64,000 nucleotides of DNA from Candidatus Altimarinota bacterium (GCA_012031035.1 JAAUUT010000006.1:30270-94269), one strand, 5' to 3'. Numbered from the stretch's first letter, positions 1 through 9,470 are shown. The notes: generated by a model not told the origin, from the sequence alone. Translations and numbers: made by a program.

Positions 1-120
1 TTGAGAATTAAAAGGCCCCCATTTATCCGATTCCTCTGGAACCCGGTCATTGTCAATGGCAACGATTTGACAATGACCTTCTTGTGTTTTAACAATATAC
101 CAATGGGTCGTATTACTCAT
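1..120 (-). CDS. Small conserved hypothetical protein, partial (C-terminus outside window)
   Basis: An open frame starts with ATG at 118-120 on the minus strand and runs off the left edge after 40 codons. The protein begins MSNTTHWYIVKTQEGHC and continues with a charged segment ending KWGPFNSQ. It resembles small cyanobacterial proteins of unknown function that start with a similar MSN..HWYIVKT stretch, but that is recollection and not a search result. No function can be given. It is divergent from the gene at 216. Confidence 0.55.
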   Translation of the reverse strand, partial: MSNTTHWYIVKTQEGHCQIVAIDNDRVPEESDKWGPFNSQ

Positions 121-179
121 TTTTGTACCAAAAAGCAGATTTATGGATAACTTAGAAATTCAAAATTCAGCAATGGGGT

Positions 180-207
180 TTCATAATTCATAATTCATAA
201 TTCATAA
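180..207. repeat. Short tandem repeat, TTCATAA x4
   Basis: Four perfect head-to-tail copies of the heptamer TTCATAA lie directly upstream of the start codon at 216. Only TTTTTTAG separates the array from ATG, so the repeat occupies the Shine-Dalgarno position. The same heptamer recurs at 4756-4790 and, inverted, at 9437-9470. Short tandemly repeated heptamers are a known feature of cyanobacterial genomes. Confidence 0.9.
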
Positions 208-215
208 TTTTTTAG

Positions 216-605
216 ATGACTAACCTCGATCCTAACTTTAAGCGACAAGTGCAACGGTTGTACCAACTAACTGTCTGCGCGAGGTGGTTATTTGTCGTCG
301 GTAGTTGGACGATACTAGGAAGCTTTGGGATCTGGGGACTACGAGAGGATATTTCTCTGTGGCGAGAACACTTTACTTGGGTAGCCGTTCGTTATGCGAT
401 CGCCTACAATCGCATTCCTTCTCTTTGTCTGGCTTTCTGTATTGGAGTCACCACAGCTGTTCTAGTGTGGCACGCTCAAAATTTATTTTGGGGGCTTTCT
501 GAGACGGAAAAGCAAGGTTTAGAGAGACAGGTGAAAAGAATTCACTCGATCGGGCCGCGCCATCCTTTATGGAAATGGATTAATTCCAGCCATCGATCGA
601 TATAG
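216..605 (+). CDS. Hypothetical two-TM membrane protein
   Basis: 129 residues. Two hydrophobic stretches, about residues 22-41 and 66-88, suggest two membrane spans joined by a loop with acidic and aromatic residues (WGLREDISLWREHFTW). The C-terminus is basic (ERQVKRIHSIGPRHPLWKW). It starts at ATG 216, eight bases after a TTCATAA array, and no Shine-Dalgarno motif is visible. It is convergent with crhR. I recognise no family and infer no function beyond a small membrane protein. Confidence 0.6.
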   Translation: MTNLDPNFKRQVQRLYQLTVCARWLFVVGSWTILGSFGIWGLREDISLWREHFTWVAVRYAIAYNRIPSLCLAFCIGVTTAVLVWHAQNLFWGLSETEKQGLERQVKRIHSIGPRHPLWKWINSSHRSI

Positions 606-741
606 AATTGTTCGCAGTTTTTTAATCAATTAAACGACACGAATTTTATTCCTTTTCATAACCGAAGAGAAATTAAAAGGCGAAAACTGCCATAGTAGTA
701 ATTTTTTCTATTTCGCTGTCGCGCCAACTAGCGATTGGTTG

Positions 742-774
742 AAAAAATTAGCGATTTCCTTTGGAAATCGCTAA
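742..774 (-). terminator. Rho-independent terminator of crhR
   Basis: On the minus strand a perfect 12-bp stem (TTAGCGATTTCC, three-base loop, GGAAATCGCTAA) is followed by six T. It begins 34 bases past the crhR stop codon, in the right orientation and position for an intrinsic terminator. Confidence 0.85.
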
Positions 775-807
775 AAAAATGAATAACTATTGAATTAACC
801 CAATTAC

Positions 808-2229
808 TCAGCGCATTGGATTTTGAGAGACAGGCTTTCTGTCTGAGGGACGATTGTTTTTGTTGAATTTACGTGGCTTGATATTGGGTTTTGGTAAAGA
901 AGCCGCCGATGGAACTTCCCAATCTGTTTTCATCCAGTTAGGGCAGTTTTGGTCGTAAACCATCTGCAAGGCTGCTGCTGCGATCGCTTGTGCGTCGTAT
1001 TCGGCACTCAATTCGTTGACGATGGGTAAGAAGGAAGCCATCCGCTCCCCTGCCAAAGATTCTTTAATCTGTTCTTGCAGTTTGGCGAGACGCTTTGCTT
1101 CTACTTGAGAGCGACTGGGAATGCGGCTCACTTCCAACGTTTGGCGAAGGCGACGCTCGATTTGCTTGAGCGCTCGGCGGTCAATAGGTTCTACCAACGC
1201 GATCGCGGTTCCCGTTTTCCCCGCGCGTCCGGTACGACCGATGCGGTGAATATAGGTTTCTGCGTTATCGGGTAAGTCGAAGTTGATGACATGGCTGAGA
1301 TTTTCCACATCCAGACCTCGCGCGGCAATATCAGTAGCGACAACTAAGCGAATTTTTCCATCTCGAAAACGCTGTACCAATCGTTCTCGTTGAATCTGGC
1401 TGAGATCGCCGTGGTATTCATCGACGCTTTGACCGGATTCTTGTAATTTGTTGGTCAGTTCGGCGGCAGTTTGTTTGGTGCGCACGAAAATAATCGCCGA
1501 TTCTGGAGATTCTATTTCTAAAATCGGTTGCAGTGCTTTCAATTTCGACCAGCCGCGAGGAACCATATAGACGTGCTGTTCGATTCTGGTAGGAGCCGCT
1601 TGCGGTTGTTCTACGGTGACGGTGGCGGGAGATTTTAGGAATTGATTGACTAATTCTCGAATTTCTCGCGGCATGGTAGCCGAGAAACAAGCCGTTTGGC
1701 GAGTTGCTGAGGTTTGTTTGAGGATCTTTTTCACGTCGTCGATGAAACCCATACTCAGCATTTCATCAGCTTCGTCGAGGACTGCGAAACGGAGTTGGTC
1801 TAAGATGAGTTTTTTGCGATCGAGCAAGTCGATAACTCGTCCTGGAGTCCCGACGACAATTTGAACGCCGCGTTCGAGGCTGCGAATTTGTCGTTCGATA
1901 GATTGACCGCCATAGACGTTGAGAACGTACAAACGGCGATCGCCTGCAAATTCTTTAATCGCTTCGGCAACTTGTTGCGCGAGTTCTCTAGTTGGGGTCA
2001 GGATCAATGCCTGTACTGCCGAATTTTGAGTATCGATTCGATCTAGGATGGGCAGCGAATAAGCTGCTGTTTTTCCCGTTCCCGTTTGCGATTGACCGAC
2101 GACATCGCGACCTTCTAGAATCAGAGGGATTGCTTGGGTTTGTATATTAGTAGGGGTGCTAAAACCTAATCTTTCTATTTGTTGGACTCTAATATCTGAT
2201 AGTCCTAAGCTTTGGAAGGAATTAGTCAT
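808..2229 (-). CDS. crhR: DEAD-box RNA helicase, CrhR-like
   Basis: 473 residues, ATP-dependent RNA duplex unwinding. Ordered motifs: Q motif near residues 5-35, Walker A SQTGTGKT (47-54), PTRELAQ (79-85), TPGR (128-131), DEAD (152-155), SAT (183-185), IIFVRTK (246-252), TDIAARGLD (299-307) and HRIGRTGR (328-335). The C-terminal tail past about 380 is basic and proline-rich, as in cyanobacterial cold- and redox-regulated helicases. rimO lies directly upstream on the same strand. A rimO-crhR operon is known in Synechocystis, and this conserved neighbourhood supports crhR over a generic deaD name. A strong terminator follows the gene. The assignment to the helicase family is certain; cold or redox regulation is inferred from the ortholog. 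Confidence 0.92.
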   Translation of the reverse strand: MTNSFQSLGLSDIRVQQIERLGFSTPTNIQTQAIPLILEGRDVVGQSQTGTGKTAAYSLPILDRIDTQNSAVQALILTPTRELAQQVAEAIKEFAGDRRLYVLNVYGGQSIERQIRSLERGVQIVVGTPGRVIDLLDRKKLILDQLRFAVLDEADEMLSMGFIDDVKKILKQTSATRQTACFSATMPREIRELVNQFLKSPATVTVEQPQAAPTRIEQHVYMVPRGWSKLKALQPILEIESPESAIIFVRTKQTAAELTNKLQESGQSVDEYHGDLSQIQRERLVQRFRDGKIRLVVATDIAARGLDVENLSHVINFDLPDNAETYIHRIGRTGRAGKTGTAIALVEPIDRRALKQIERRLRQTLEVSRIPSRSQVEAKRLAKLQEQIKESLAGERMASFLPIVNELSAEYDAQAIAAAALQMVYDQNCPNWMKTDWEVPSAASLPKPNIKPRKFNKNNRPSDRKPVSQNPMR

Positions 2230-2280
2230 AAGTTAATTGCAATTGATTGTAAGTTTATGTTTTTTCTGGTTTGTAAGCTT

Positions 2281-2302
2281 TTTGTCCGCCATGGCGGACA
2301 AA
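2281..2302. promoter_or_regulatory. Perfect 22-bp palindrome between rimO and crhR
   Basis: The arms TTTGTCCGCCA and TGGCGGACAAA form a perfect palindrome in the 107-bp gap between rimO and crhR, about 52 bp upstream of the crhR start. It could be an operator for a dimeric regulator, an RNA processing hairpin between the two cistrons, or a copy of a short genomic palindrome. The known Synechocystis rimO-crhR transcript is processed in the intercistronic region, which makes a processing hairpin plausible, but that is inference. Confidence 0.5.
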
Positions 2303-2336
2303 TTTAGTCAAGCGATCGCCCGTCAAGCATTCCCAA

Positions 2337-3649
2337 CTAGACGACTTCGCCGTATAAATCGTAGATATCCGCATCGACGATTCTGACGGGAACGATTGAG
2401 TTTAATGCTGCTTCTCCTCGAACGTAAACCACTCCGTCTACCTCTGGAGAAAACGAGTCGATCGCCCGATTAATTCGCCTGTTTCGGGATTTTCTTGTTC
2501 GATGAGTACGTTCACCACTTTTGAGACGCAAGCGCGATTTTTCTTCTCAGAAATCGGTTGCTGCACTTGCATGATTATGTCATGCCGCTCGTCCATTACC
2601 TCTTGAGCTATTTGATTCGGCAGACTGTAAGCGGGTGTCTCTTCTTCGGGGGAGAAGGTAAAAACTCCTACATGGTCGAACTCGTGACGCTTGACAAAAT
2701 CTACTAAATGTGCAAAATGCTCGTCTGTTTCTCCAGGGAAGCCGACGATAAAAGTCGTCCGCAAGATAGCCTCCGGAATTGCCGTTTTGATGCGATCGAT
2801 AATGGCATCGTTGACTCGCCCTTGCCAGGGACGATTCATGGCTTTGAGAATATCTGGATGGGAATGTTGCAGGGGTAAGTCTAAATAGGGTAAAACGTTG
2901 GGAACCTCTTTTATAGCATCGATAACCTTCGGAGTTAGCCCAGTCGGATAGGCGTAGTGCATCCGAATCCAGGGAATGTCAACTTCTCCGAGTGCCTTTA
3001 AAAGTTCGGCTAGCTTTTGCTCCCCATATAAGTCTAACCCATAATTGGTCGTAATCTGAGAAATCAGAATAATTTCTTGCACGCCTTGAGCGGCTAGTTG
3101 TTGCGCTTCTGCAATAATTGATTCGATCGAGCGCGATCGCTGATTGCCTCGCAGATGGGGAATAATGCAAAACGCACATCGATAATCGCATCCTTCGGCG
3201 ACTCGCAGATAAGCTACCCCCTCGGTTGTCGTACGATAGCGGGGAATGGTTTCGTCGGCGATGTAAGTCGGTTGGTTTGAAACTTCTCGAACTATTTGTC
3301 CGGTTTCGGCTCGTTCGACAACTTCAACGATTTTATGATAGTCTCCCGTACCGACGATAGCGACGGCTTCTGGCAACTCCTCTAGGAGTTGCTCGCGAAA
3401 GTGCTGCGCCATGCAGCCAGAAATTATAATTCTCTTATTTGATTCTGCTAACTCAACTAAGGTACGAACTGACTCTTCTCTAGCAGCTTGAATAAAACTA
3501 CAAGTATTAACGATAACGTAATCGGCTAATTCTTCATTTGCATCTACCTGATAGCCAGCTTGTGCCAGCAAACCCAGCATATGTTCGGAGTCTATTCGAT
3601 TTTTTTCGCAGCCCAAATGAGAAATGGCAATAGTTGGCTTGTTGCCCAT
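2337..3649 (-). CDS. rimO: Ribosomal protein S12 methylthiotransferase RimO (frameshifted near 2450)
   Basis: Radical-SAM methylthiotransferase that modifies an aspartate of ribosomal protein S12. N-terminal domain cysteines C14, C50 and C79 are present, as is the radical-SAM triad C154/C158/C161 (CDYRCAFC). The TRAM end ([10 protein letters not shown]...DADIYDLYG) is in a different frame. The upstream frame stops at 2438 after GRSTRFLQR. One extra base in the A-run 2450-2453 (TTTT on the coding strand) joins RSTRF to SPEVDG and restores the normal protein, about 438 residues. A -1 slip on that TTT codon would do the same. A homopolymer under-call is the simplest explanation, since the window has many. 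First gene of the rimO-crhR pair. Confidence 0.88.
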
Positions 3650-3860
3650 TCGATTTAAAATTTAAGATTGGGGATTAGCGATCGATAATTTTGGAATTAT
3701 TAAGATATTTTAACCGATCTTTGAAATAGATAGCATCTCTTAACATAAAAAAAATCGATCTTTTTTTTGCTTGCTATCTGAGTGCCCATTCTAGATACAA
3801 TTTTCTAGTGGACGTGGAACGGGGAAAAACAAAACAGGTGGTGCATTTAGGTAAATTTTC

Positions 3861-4679
3861 GTGAACTTAACTCAAACTTTCAACACATCGAATCCGATTA
3901 TCGGCGTTGTTCATCTGTTGCCCTTGCCTACCTCTGCGCGTTGGGGAGGCAGCCTTAAAGCAGTTATCGAACGAGCAGAACAAGAAGCAACGGCACTAGC
4001 TGCCGGAGGCGTAGACGGGATTATCGTCGAAAACTTTTTTGACGCGCCCTTTGCTAAAGATACCGTCGATCCCGCTGTGGTTAGCGCCATGACGCTGATT
4101 GTCGATCGCATTATGAATTTAGTCGTCGTGCCAGTTGGGATCAATTTGTTGCGTAACGACGCGACAAGTGCCCTGGCGATCGCGTCGTGCGTCAACGCTC
4201 AATTTATCCGCGTTAACGTGCTGACAGGAGTGACAATAGCCGACCAAGGACAAATCGAAGGACGGGCACATCATTTAATGCGCTATCGTAAAGAACTAGG
4301 CGCTGACGTAGCAATTCTAGCTGACGTACTCGTCAAACACGCTCGTCCTTTAGGAATGCCAGATCTAGCAACTGCCGTCGAAGAAACAATCGAACGCGGT
4401 TTAGCCGATGCAGTAATTATCTCCGGTTGGGCAACGGGACACCCGCCGAGTTTCGAGGATTTAGAAATCGCTTGCGCCGCCGCCAACGGAACGCCCGTTT
4501 TTATCGGAAGCGGTGCTAACTGGGAAAATATTAGTAAACTAATGAAAGTAGCAGATGGCGCGATCGTAGCTAGTTCGCTCAAACGCAATGGAAAGATTAG
4601 TGAACCCATCGATCCGCTGCGCGTAGCTCAATTTGTCGAAATTTCACGACAAGTCGCCGCTGCCAAACAAAACCTATAA
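3861..4679 (+). CDS. btpA: BtpA/SgcQ family photosystem I biogenesis protein
   Basis: 272 residues, GTG start. The sequence IIGVVHLLPLPTSARWGG near residue 13, GGVDGIIVENFFDAPF (about 49-64) and the later VIISGWATGHPP stretch are typical of the BtpA/SgcQ family, which has a TIM-barrel-like fold. In Synechocystis, BtpA is a thylakoid-associated extrinsic protein needed for stable accumulation of the PsaA/PsaB reaction-centre subunits, especially in the cold. No catalytic activity can be read from the sequence. It is divergent from rimO across a 210-bp gap containing A/T runs but no clear promoter. It stands alone, with VKOR 116 bp downstream. Confidence 0.88.
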   Translation: MNLTQTFNTSNPIIGVVHLLPLPTSARWGGSLKAVIERAEQEATALAAGGVDGIIVENFFDAPFAKDTVDPAVVSAMTLIVDRIMNLVVVPVGINLLRNDATSALAIASCVNAQFIRVNVLTGVTIADQGQIEGRAHHLMRYRKELGADVAILADVLVKHARPLGMPDLATAVEETIERGLADAVIISGWATGHPPSFEDLEIACAAANGTPVFIGSGANWENISKLMKVADGAIVASSLKRNGKISEPIDPLRVAQFVEISRQVAAAKQNL

Positions 4680-4755
4680 ATCTATTTCATCTATTAAATT
4701 GACTCGATAAGACATTGTTAAAATCGTTAAATATGTATGTAAGTTGAATTAACAA

Positions 4756-4790
4756 TTCATAATTCATAATTCATAATTCATAATTCATAA
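4756..4790. repeat. Short tandem repeat, TTCATAA x5
   Basis: Five perfect copies of TTCATAA end five bases before the VKOR ATG at 4796. As at 180-207, the array lies where a ribosome binding site would be expected. Confidence 0.9.
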
Positions 4791-4795
4791 TTTCT

Positions 4796-5791
4796 ATGAG
4801 TCGCCGACGTTCTATTCCTTGGATTTATCGCTGGTCGCGTCCGATAATAGGCGCGATCGCAATTATTGGAGCTATTTTAACTGCCTATCTAACCATTACT
4901 AAATTAATGGGGGGAGAAGTTGTCTGTACTGCTGGTTCTGCCGCCCAAGCAGCAGAAGGATGTAAAAGCGTACTGGATAGCGTTTATGCTTATCCATTAG
5001 GAACTTCTGCCCCACCTCTTTCTCTATTTGGTTTTTTGGCTTACGTTAGTATGGCAATTTTTGCCCTCGTTCCTTTATTTGTTAACAAAGATGAAAATAA
5101 GGGATTAAGGAGGCAATTAGAAAACTGGACATGGCTTTTACTCTTAGCAGGAGGAACGTCAATGGCTGTGTTTAGCGGCTATTTAATGTATATTTTGGCA
5201 ACCGAACTCCAAACAGTTTGTTATTACTGTATTGGCTCTGCCTTGTTCTCTCTAAGCTTACTAGTGTTGACTATTGTCGGTCGCGAGTGGGAAGAATTGG
5301 GACAAATCTTTTTTACTGCCATCATCGTAGGAACGATTACAATCGTCGGGACGCTAGCTGTTTATGCTAATGTTGATAGTCCTTCAGCCGTAGCACCAGG
5401 AGAACGCATTCCTATTCCTACCCCGACAACTAATCCTCAACCGCCCTATGGCTGGGAAGTTACAACCACTTCTGGCGAGGCAGAGATAGCGCTGGCAAAA
5501 CATCTTAAATCGATTGGGGCAAAAGAATATGGAGCCTTTTGGTGTCCTCACTGCTTCGAGCAAAAGCAGTTGTTAGGGAAGGAAGCGTTTAAAGAACTCA
5601 ATTATGTTGAATGCGACTCCCAAGGCAACAATCCGCAACCTCAAGCTTGTCAAACTGCGGGAGTTCAATCTTTCCCGACTTGGGAAATCAACGGCAAGCT
5701 TCACCCTGGCGTTCAATTACCAGAAAAGTTAGCCGAACTTTCTGGTTATCAAGGCCCGATGAATTTTAAATATACGATGCCAGGAAGATAG
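4796..5791 (+). CDS. Vitamin K epoxide reductase-thioredoxin fusion
   Basis: 331 residues. N-terminal VKOR four-helix membrane domain (about residues 15-190) with loop cysteines C44 and C56 and active-site CYYC (C142, C145). A proline-rich linker (200-220) leads to a lumenal/periplasmic thioredoxin-like domain with WCPHC (C250, C253), a second pair C273/C285, and SFPTW providing the cis-proline at 294. In this family electrons pass from substrate dithiols through the Trx domain and VKOR to quinone, promoting disulfide bond formation (compare plant LTO1 and cyanobacterial VKOR). All redox cysteines are present, so it should be active. Translation starts just after a TTCATAA array, with no visible Shine-Dalgarno motif. 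Confidence 0.93.
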   Translation: MSRRRSIPWIYRWSRPIIGAIAIIGAILTAYLTITKLMGGEVVCTAGSAAQAAEGCKSVLDSVYAYPLGTSAPPLSLFGFLAYVSMAIFALVPLFVNKDENKGLRRQLENWTWLLLLAGGTSMAVFSGYLMYILATELQTVCYYCIGSALFSLSLLVLTIVGREWEELGQIFFTAIIVGTITIVGTLAVYANVDSPSAVAPGERIPIPTPTTNPQPPYGWEVTTTSGEAEIALAKHLKSIGAKEYGAFWCPHCFEQKQLLGKEAFKELNYVECDSQGNNPQPQACQTAGVQSFPTWEINGKLHPGVQLPEKLAELSGYQGPMNFKYTMPGR

Positions 5792-5798
5792 AAAAGAG

Positions 5799-5860
5799 TT
5801 GTTGGGAAATTAAGAATCATAATGTATGAAACAATAAAGGTTTCTCTTATTTCCCAACAG
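5799..5860. other. Inverted repeat downstream of VKOR
   Basis: Arms GTTGGGAAAT (5801-5810) and ATTTCCCAAC (5849-5858) are perfect complements separated by 38 bases. They lie just past the VKOR stop. No T-tract follows, so it is not a classic terminator. It may stabilise the 3' end of the transcript. The rest of the gap to 6021 shows nothing else recognisable. Confidence 0.4.
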
Positions 5861-6021
5861 GTTTAGTACAAGCGCGACCTTTCAAGTTTCGCGTTGCTGA
5901 AAAGTAACGATCTATGCGATCGCAGGAATTGTTTTAACATGATGTCGCTATTTATGTCCACCTTGAAAAAGGATGGGGAGGAAAGAAGGGCGGATCTTCC
6001 TTCAACTCTTACCTGCTCGCA

Positions 6022-7221
6022 CTAAGCATTATCTCTTTCGGTTTTTAACCATTTCGTTTGAGGTTCGAGCGAGTAAGCGATATAAAGTGGAACTTTCCAA
6101 AGTAGATAAAAAGGAATGGCGAGTAGAGATTTGCCTGGAATATCGGTTCTGCAAAACTTAACCCAAGAAAGCGTAACCGCACAAAAAAGCGAAAAGCCTG
6201 CCAGAATTAAGATTGCTAAAGGAATCCAAGATAAGCCCAAAGCTGCTGCTAAGGAAGCAATACCAGTCGCTCCCATCCAGAGTATAACCAACAGCGAAAG
6301 GGCAGGAATGGTGATTTCTAAAGCTAACGCGAGCAATTCATAACGTTTTTGCGCGATCGCAGCTTTAAGTAGACGAGGAGATTGAGTTAGCAACGTTTCT
6401 AAATGTCCGTGTTCCCAACGAGTTCGTTGACTTTTAGCGGCTTCTTTCTCCATCAAACGCCCCGTTACCAAAGCGCGATCGCAATACATGGTAGGATAAC
6501 CCGCGATCGCGAGATCGATACTCGATTGCATATCATCTACCGTTTTACTGTTAGCTAGAGAGATTTTACGAATGACTTGCCAAGGAAAAGCCATTCCCGA
6601 ACCCGTTAGCAAACTAGGAAACCCCAGCCTCAATAAACCGTAGGGACGGACGAGATTTTTCACTCTCACTGCGAGAGTAGAAATAACATCTTTAGAACTC
6701 GGATTAGCGGGTTGCTCCATTAAATAGGTCGCTTGGACGGGTCGATTAGTTGTTTTCGCGAGTCGAGCGAGATTTTCTACCGTTTGAGGAGCCACAATAC
6801 AGTCAGCATCGACCGTTACTACAATCTCTGGGGGGTTGGTTTCGAGGAACTGTAAGCCATAATCTAGGGCGTAACCTTTGCCTCGGTGTTGGGAATTTTC
6901 TCTTTCAATAACGGTTACGCCATATTCGCGAGCGATCGCTGCCGTATCATCGTTACAATTATCTGCTATTACAACTATATTTTTTGGTTCGCTTACTTGA
7001 GAAAGTAGAGTTTCTAACGTCATCCTAATGCCAGATGATTCGTTGTGAGCGGGAACCAAAATAGACACCTTGAGCGGATCGAAAACTTGCTCGCTTTTCA
7101 CCTCGCTTTGCTTCTTGTTAGCTGGCAGTACCGCTGCTAAACACTCTACTAACAAAAAGGTGCAGGGAATAAAAAGCACGACTGCAACTATCAATAAGGT
7201 AATTTCTAAAAACAAAATCAT
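6022..7221 (-). CDS. GT2 family membrane glycosyltransferase
   Basis: 399 residues. An N-terminal membrane anchor (about 4-30) precedes a GT-A domain: SILVPAHNESSGIRMTLETL near residue 55, VVIADNCNDDT, DADC as the metal-binding DXD, and TRWEHGH as the (Q/R)xxRW-like acceptor site. Two or more hydrophobic C-terminal segments (about 295-385) follow. This is the layout of processive or polyprenyl-linked GT2 enzymes of the cellulose-synthase-like/ICA-type group. The sugar donor and product cannot be read. It follows yvcK on the same strand after a 91-bp gap and is 14 kb or more from the exopolysaccharide locus, so joint function is not implied. Confidence 0.85.
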   Translation of the reverse strand: MILFLEITLLIVAVVLFIPCTFLLVECLAAVLPANKKQSEVKSEQVFDPLKVSILVPAHNESSGIRMTLETLLSQVSEPKNIVVIADNCNDDTAAIAREYGVTVIERENSQHRGKGYALDYGLQFLETNPPEIVVTVDADCIVAPQTVENLARLAKTTNRPVQATYLMEQPANPSSKDVISTLAVRVKNLVRPYGLLRLGFPSLLTGSGMAFPWQVIRKISLANSKTVDDMQSSIDLAIAGYPTMYCDRALVTGRLMEKEAAKSQRTRWEHGHLETLLTQSPRLLKAAIAQKRYELLALALEITIPALSLLVILWMGATGIASLAAALGLSWIPLAILILAGFSLFCAVTLSWVKFCRTDIPGKSLLAIPFYLLWKVPLYIAYSLEPQTKWLKTERDNA

Positions 7222-7312
7222 TAGTATTAATTTTGCTACCGAGTTTGAAAAATAGTATAGAAGGGAAACGATAAAAATTTGATGAGTTTTCTAGGTTTTC
7301 CCCTTCCCAAAC

Positions 7313-8689
7313 CTATTTTCCCGTGTACCAACGCCACAAAATCTTGCTTAATCGATGAGAATCGTGGCGAATGTAGCCTTTTTCCTCATCTTCTTCCATT
7401 ACGTTAGCGATGACGATGCGGCATCCTAAATTAACAACCTCTTCTCGATCTAAGTAGACGGGATGACAATTTTCCTGGGCATAGCGTTCGAGAGACTGAG
7501 GCGAGGGAGAAGTACGCTGAACTAGAATGGCATCAAAGACTCTTTTTCCGCAAACGCGATCGATAGCTCTGATATGGTCGGAGACAGTATAGTTTTCGGT
7601 TTCTCCTGGCTGAGTCATGATATTACAAACGTAGATGCGAGGGACGTTAACTTTGGCAAGCGCTTCTCGAATTTTTGGAACTAACATATTAGGAATCACG
7701 CTAGTATAAAGGCTCCCCGGTCCGATGACGATAAAATCGGCTTCTTCGATCGCGCTAATTGCCGCAGGCAAGGCAGGAGGAGCGGTTGGAATACAGCCAA
7801 TTTGGTGTATTTGTCCTCTAGCTTCAGTAATCTTAGATTCTCCTTCGATTAAGCGACCATCGCTTAACTGCGCCCACAGACGAACGTCGCTAAGCGTAGC
7901 GGGCAATACCTTACCTCGCACGGCTAAAACTTGCGAACTTGCTGCGATCGCCTTTTCAAGATCGCCTGTAATTTCAGTCATGGCAGTAAGAAATAAATTG
8001 CCAAAACTGTGACCGATTAATCCATCTCCGGCTCGAAAGCGATATTGAAACAACTCGGTTAAAAGCTTTTCTTCATCGGCTAAAGAAGCAAGGCAGTTGC
8101 GGATATCTCCAGGCGGAAGTACGCCGATTTCTCGTCGCAATCGTCCAGACGACCCCCCATCGTCAGCAACGGTAACGATGGCCGTGATATTAGCGCTATA
8201 CTGTTTTAACCCTCGAAGCAGCGTAGAAAGTCCAGTGCCGCCACCAATAGCGACGATTTTTGGGCCTCGATTGAGACGGCGGTGGGTCAGTAGGACATCT
8301 ACTAATTCGCGATCGCTATCGGGCTGTAAGGCTTCTGCGACTGAACCTACGGTGCGAGTTTGTCCCCAAAATACAAGAAACAATCCCAATGCCAGCGCGA
8401 GCGGCCCTGAAACCCAATTAGGAATAATAGTGGTAATTGCCTCTAAAATCTCGGAGGTTAACTCGATTAAGCGAGAAATGGGCGTTAATTTTGTCCAAAT
8501 GGCTAATCCCAAAATGGTTAAAACTACGCCAATTGCGCTGATCGCTAGCCACCGCTTGACTAATAATCCGGGCGATAGCCATTTAAACCATAAGTTAATT
8601 TGTTTGGGAGTTCGTTGGCTACCGTTTGCCAATTTTCCTTTATTTAATATAAGCTTGCGCAAAACGTGTTTGAATAAACCGATTGACAT
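7313..8689 (-). CDS. yvcK: YvcK/CofD-like gluconeogenesis factor with N-terminal membrane region
   Basis: 458 residues. The C-terminal ~320 residues are a CofD/YvcK domain: [20 protein letters not shown] near residue 145, [27 protein letters not shown] and [14 protein letters not shown]. YvcK proteins bind UDP-GlcNAc and coordinate central carbon flux with cell-wall synthesis. The cyanobacterial form has an N-terminal extension with two hydrophobic segments (about 43-67 and 95-112), so it is probably membrane-anchored. All glycine-rich substrate-loop motifs are present. The start is the first ATG. An intergenic stretch of about 220 bp separates it from the divergent ruvC. Confidence 0.9.
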   Translation of the reverse strand: MSIGLFKHVLRKLILNKGKLANGSQRTPKQINLWFKWLSPGLLVKRWLAISAIGVVLTILGLAIWTKLTPISRLIELTSEILEAITTIIPNWVSGPLALALGLFLVFWGQTRTVGSVAEALQPDSDRELVDVLLTHRRLNRGPKIVAIGGGTGLSTLLRGLKQYSANITAIVTVADDGGSSGRLRREIGVLPPGDIRNCLASLADEEKLLTELFQYRFRAGDGLIGHSFGNLFLTAMTEITGDLEKAIAASSQVLAVRGKVLPATLSDVRLWAQLSDGRLIEGESKITEARGQIHQIGCIPTAPPALPAAISAIEEADFIVIGPGSLYTSVIPNMLVPKIREALAKVNVPRIYVCNIMTQPGETENYTVSDHIRAIDRVCGKRVFDAILVQRTSPSPQSLERYAQENCHPVYLDREEVVNLGCRIVIANVMEEDEEKGYIRHDSHRLSKILWRWYTGK

Positions 8690-8909
8690 AACCGAGTAAC
8701 CAACGAGGAAAACCGTCGTTAAGATAGTTCAAAGTTGATAGTAGGATACGGAGCGTATAAAGTCTGCCGTGCGACGGCGGACATAGCCCTAGCCTGTGGT
8801 GCGCGCTTTTAAAGTTCAAAAAAGGAATGTTTAACTTTAAATGGTTTTGGCGAACATGGCGCATTCAAATAAAAAAAATTCATAGCATAGATTGAGGATA
8901 ATCGATCGC

Positions 8910-9446
8910 ATGGAAAAACGAATTTTAGGACTCGATCCCGGATTAGCAATCGTTGGGTTTGGGACAATTGTATGTCAGAGCGTGGATAATTTGACGTTGG
9001 CTGTTGGACATCGAAAAATTCAACCTCTCTTACCAGCGCCTCCGTCGGTTAGGATGCTTGACTTTGGAATCGTCGAGACTCCTGCTAAGCAGCCAATAGA
9101 GGAGCGTTTGGCGACAATTTTTGAAGATTTGCGCTTGCTACTCAAAGAAGTGCGTCCCGATTTGGTAGCGATCGAAAAACTATTTTTTTATCGCATGAGT
9201 CATACGATCGCGATCGCTCAGGCACGAGGGGTTCTTTTGTTGGTTTTAGCTCTAGAAAAAATCCCCTATATAGAGTTTACCCCCGCTCAAATCAAACAAG
9301 CGTTAACGGGGCATGGCAATGCTAGTAAATTTGACGTTCAGTTAGCTGTGGCGAGAGAATTAAGCTTACCAACAATTCCCAAACCAGACGATGCCGCAGA
9401 TGCTTTGGCGATCGCTTTAACTGCTTGGCTATCTTGTGAATTATGA
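8910..9446 (+). CDS. ruvC: Holliday junction endonuclease RuvC
   Basis: 178 residues from ATG 8910; an in-frame TTG at 8892 is less likely because family proteins start directly before the LGLDPG strand. Resolves Holliday junctions as a dimer with RuvAB. The acidic tetrad is intact: D9 (LDPG), E89 ([10 protein letters not shown]), D161 and D164 ([11 protein letters not shown]). Compared with the Synechocystis and E. coli proteins as I know them, about 18-20 extra residues (around 28-48, [14 protein letters not shown]...) sit between the first two beta strands. The stop codon lies inside a GAATTATGA repeat copy, so the repeat has set the C-terminus. Confidence 0.93.
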   Translation: MEKRILGLDPGLAIVGFGTIVCQSVDNLTLAVGHRKIQPLLPAPPSVRMLDFGIVETPAKQPIEERLATIFEDLRLLLKEVRPDLVAIEKLFFYRMSHTIAIAQARGVLLLVLALEKIPYIEFTPAQIKQALTGHGNASKFDVQLAVARELSLPTIPKPDDAADALAIALTAWLSCEL

Positions 9447-9470
9447 ATTATGAATGATGAATTATGAATG
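9437..9470. repeat. TTATGAA-type repeat array overlapping the ruvC stop
   Basis: Three GAATTATGAA-like units with one degenerate unit form the inverted version of the TTCATAA arrays at 180 and 4756. The first unit supplies the ruvC stop codon (TGA 9444-9446). Confidence 0.8.

Noticed and set aside
2437..2460. Programmed -1 frameshift in rimO
   Set aside because: A slip at the TTTT run would restore the frame, but no slippery heptamer or stimulatory structure is evident, and eight other genes show the same one-base homopolymer loss.
8097..8699. 200-codon open frame on the plus strand opposite yvcK
   Set aside because: It is fully inside the well-supported yvcK gene on the other strand and its translation is low-complexity Ser/Pro/Arg without any motif, a typical antisense shadow.
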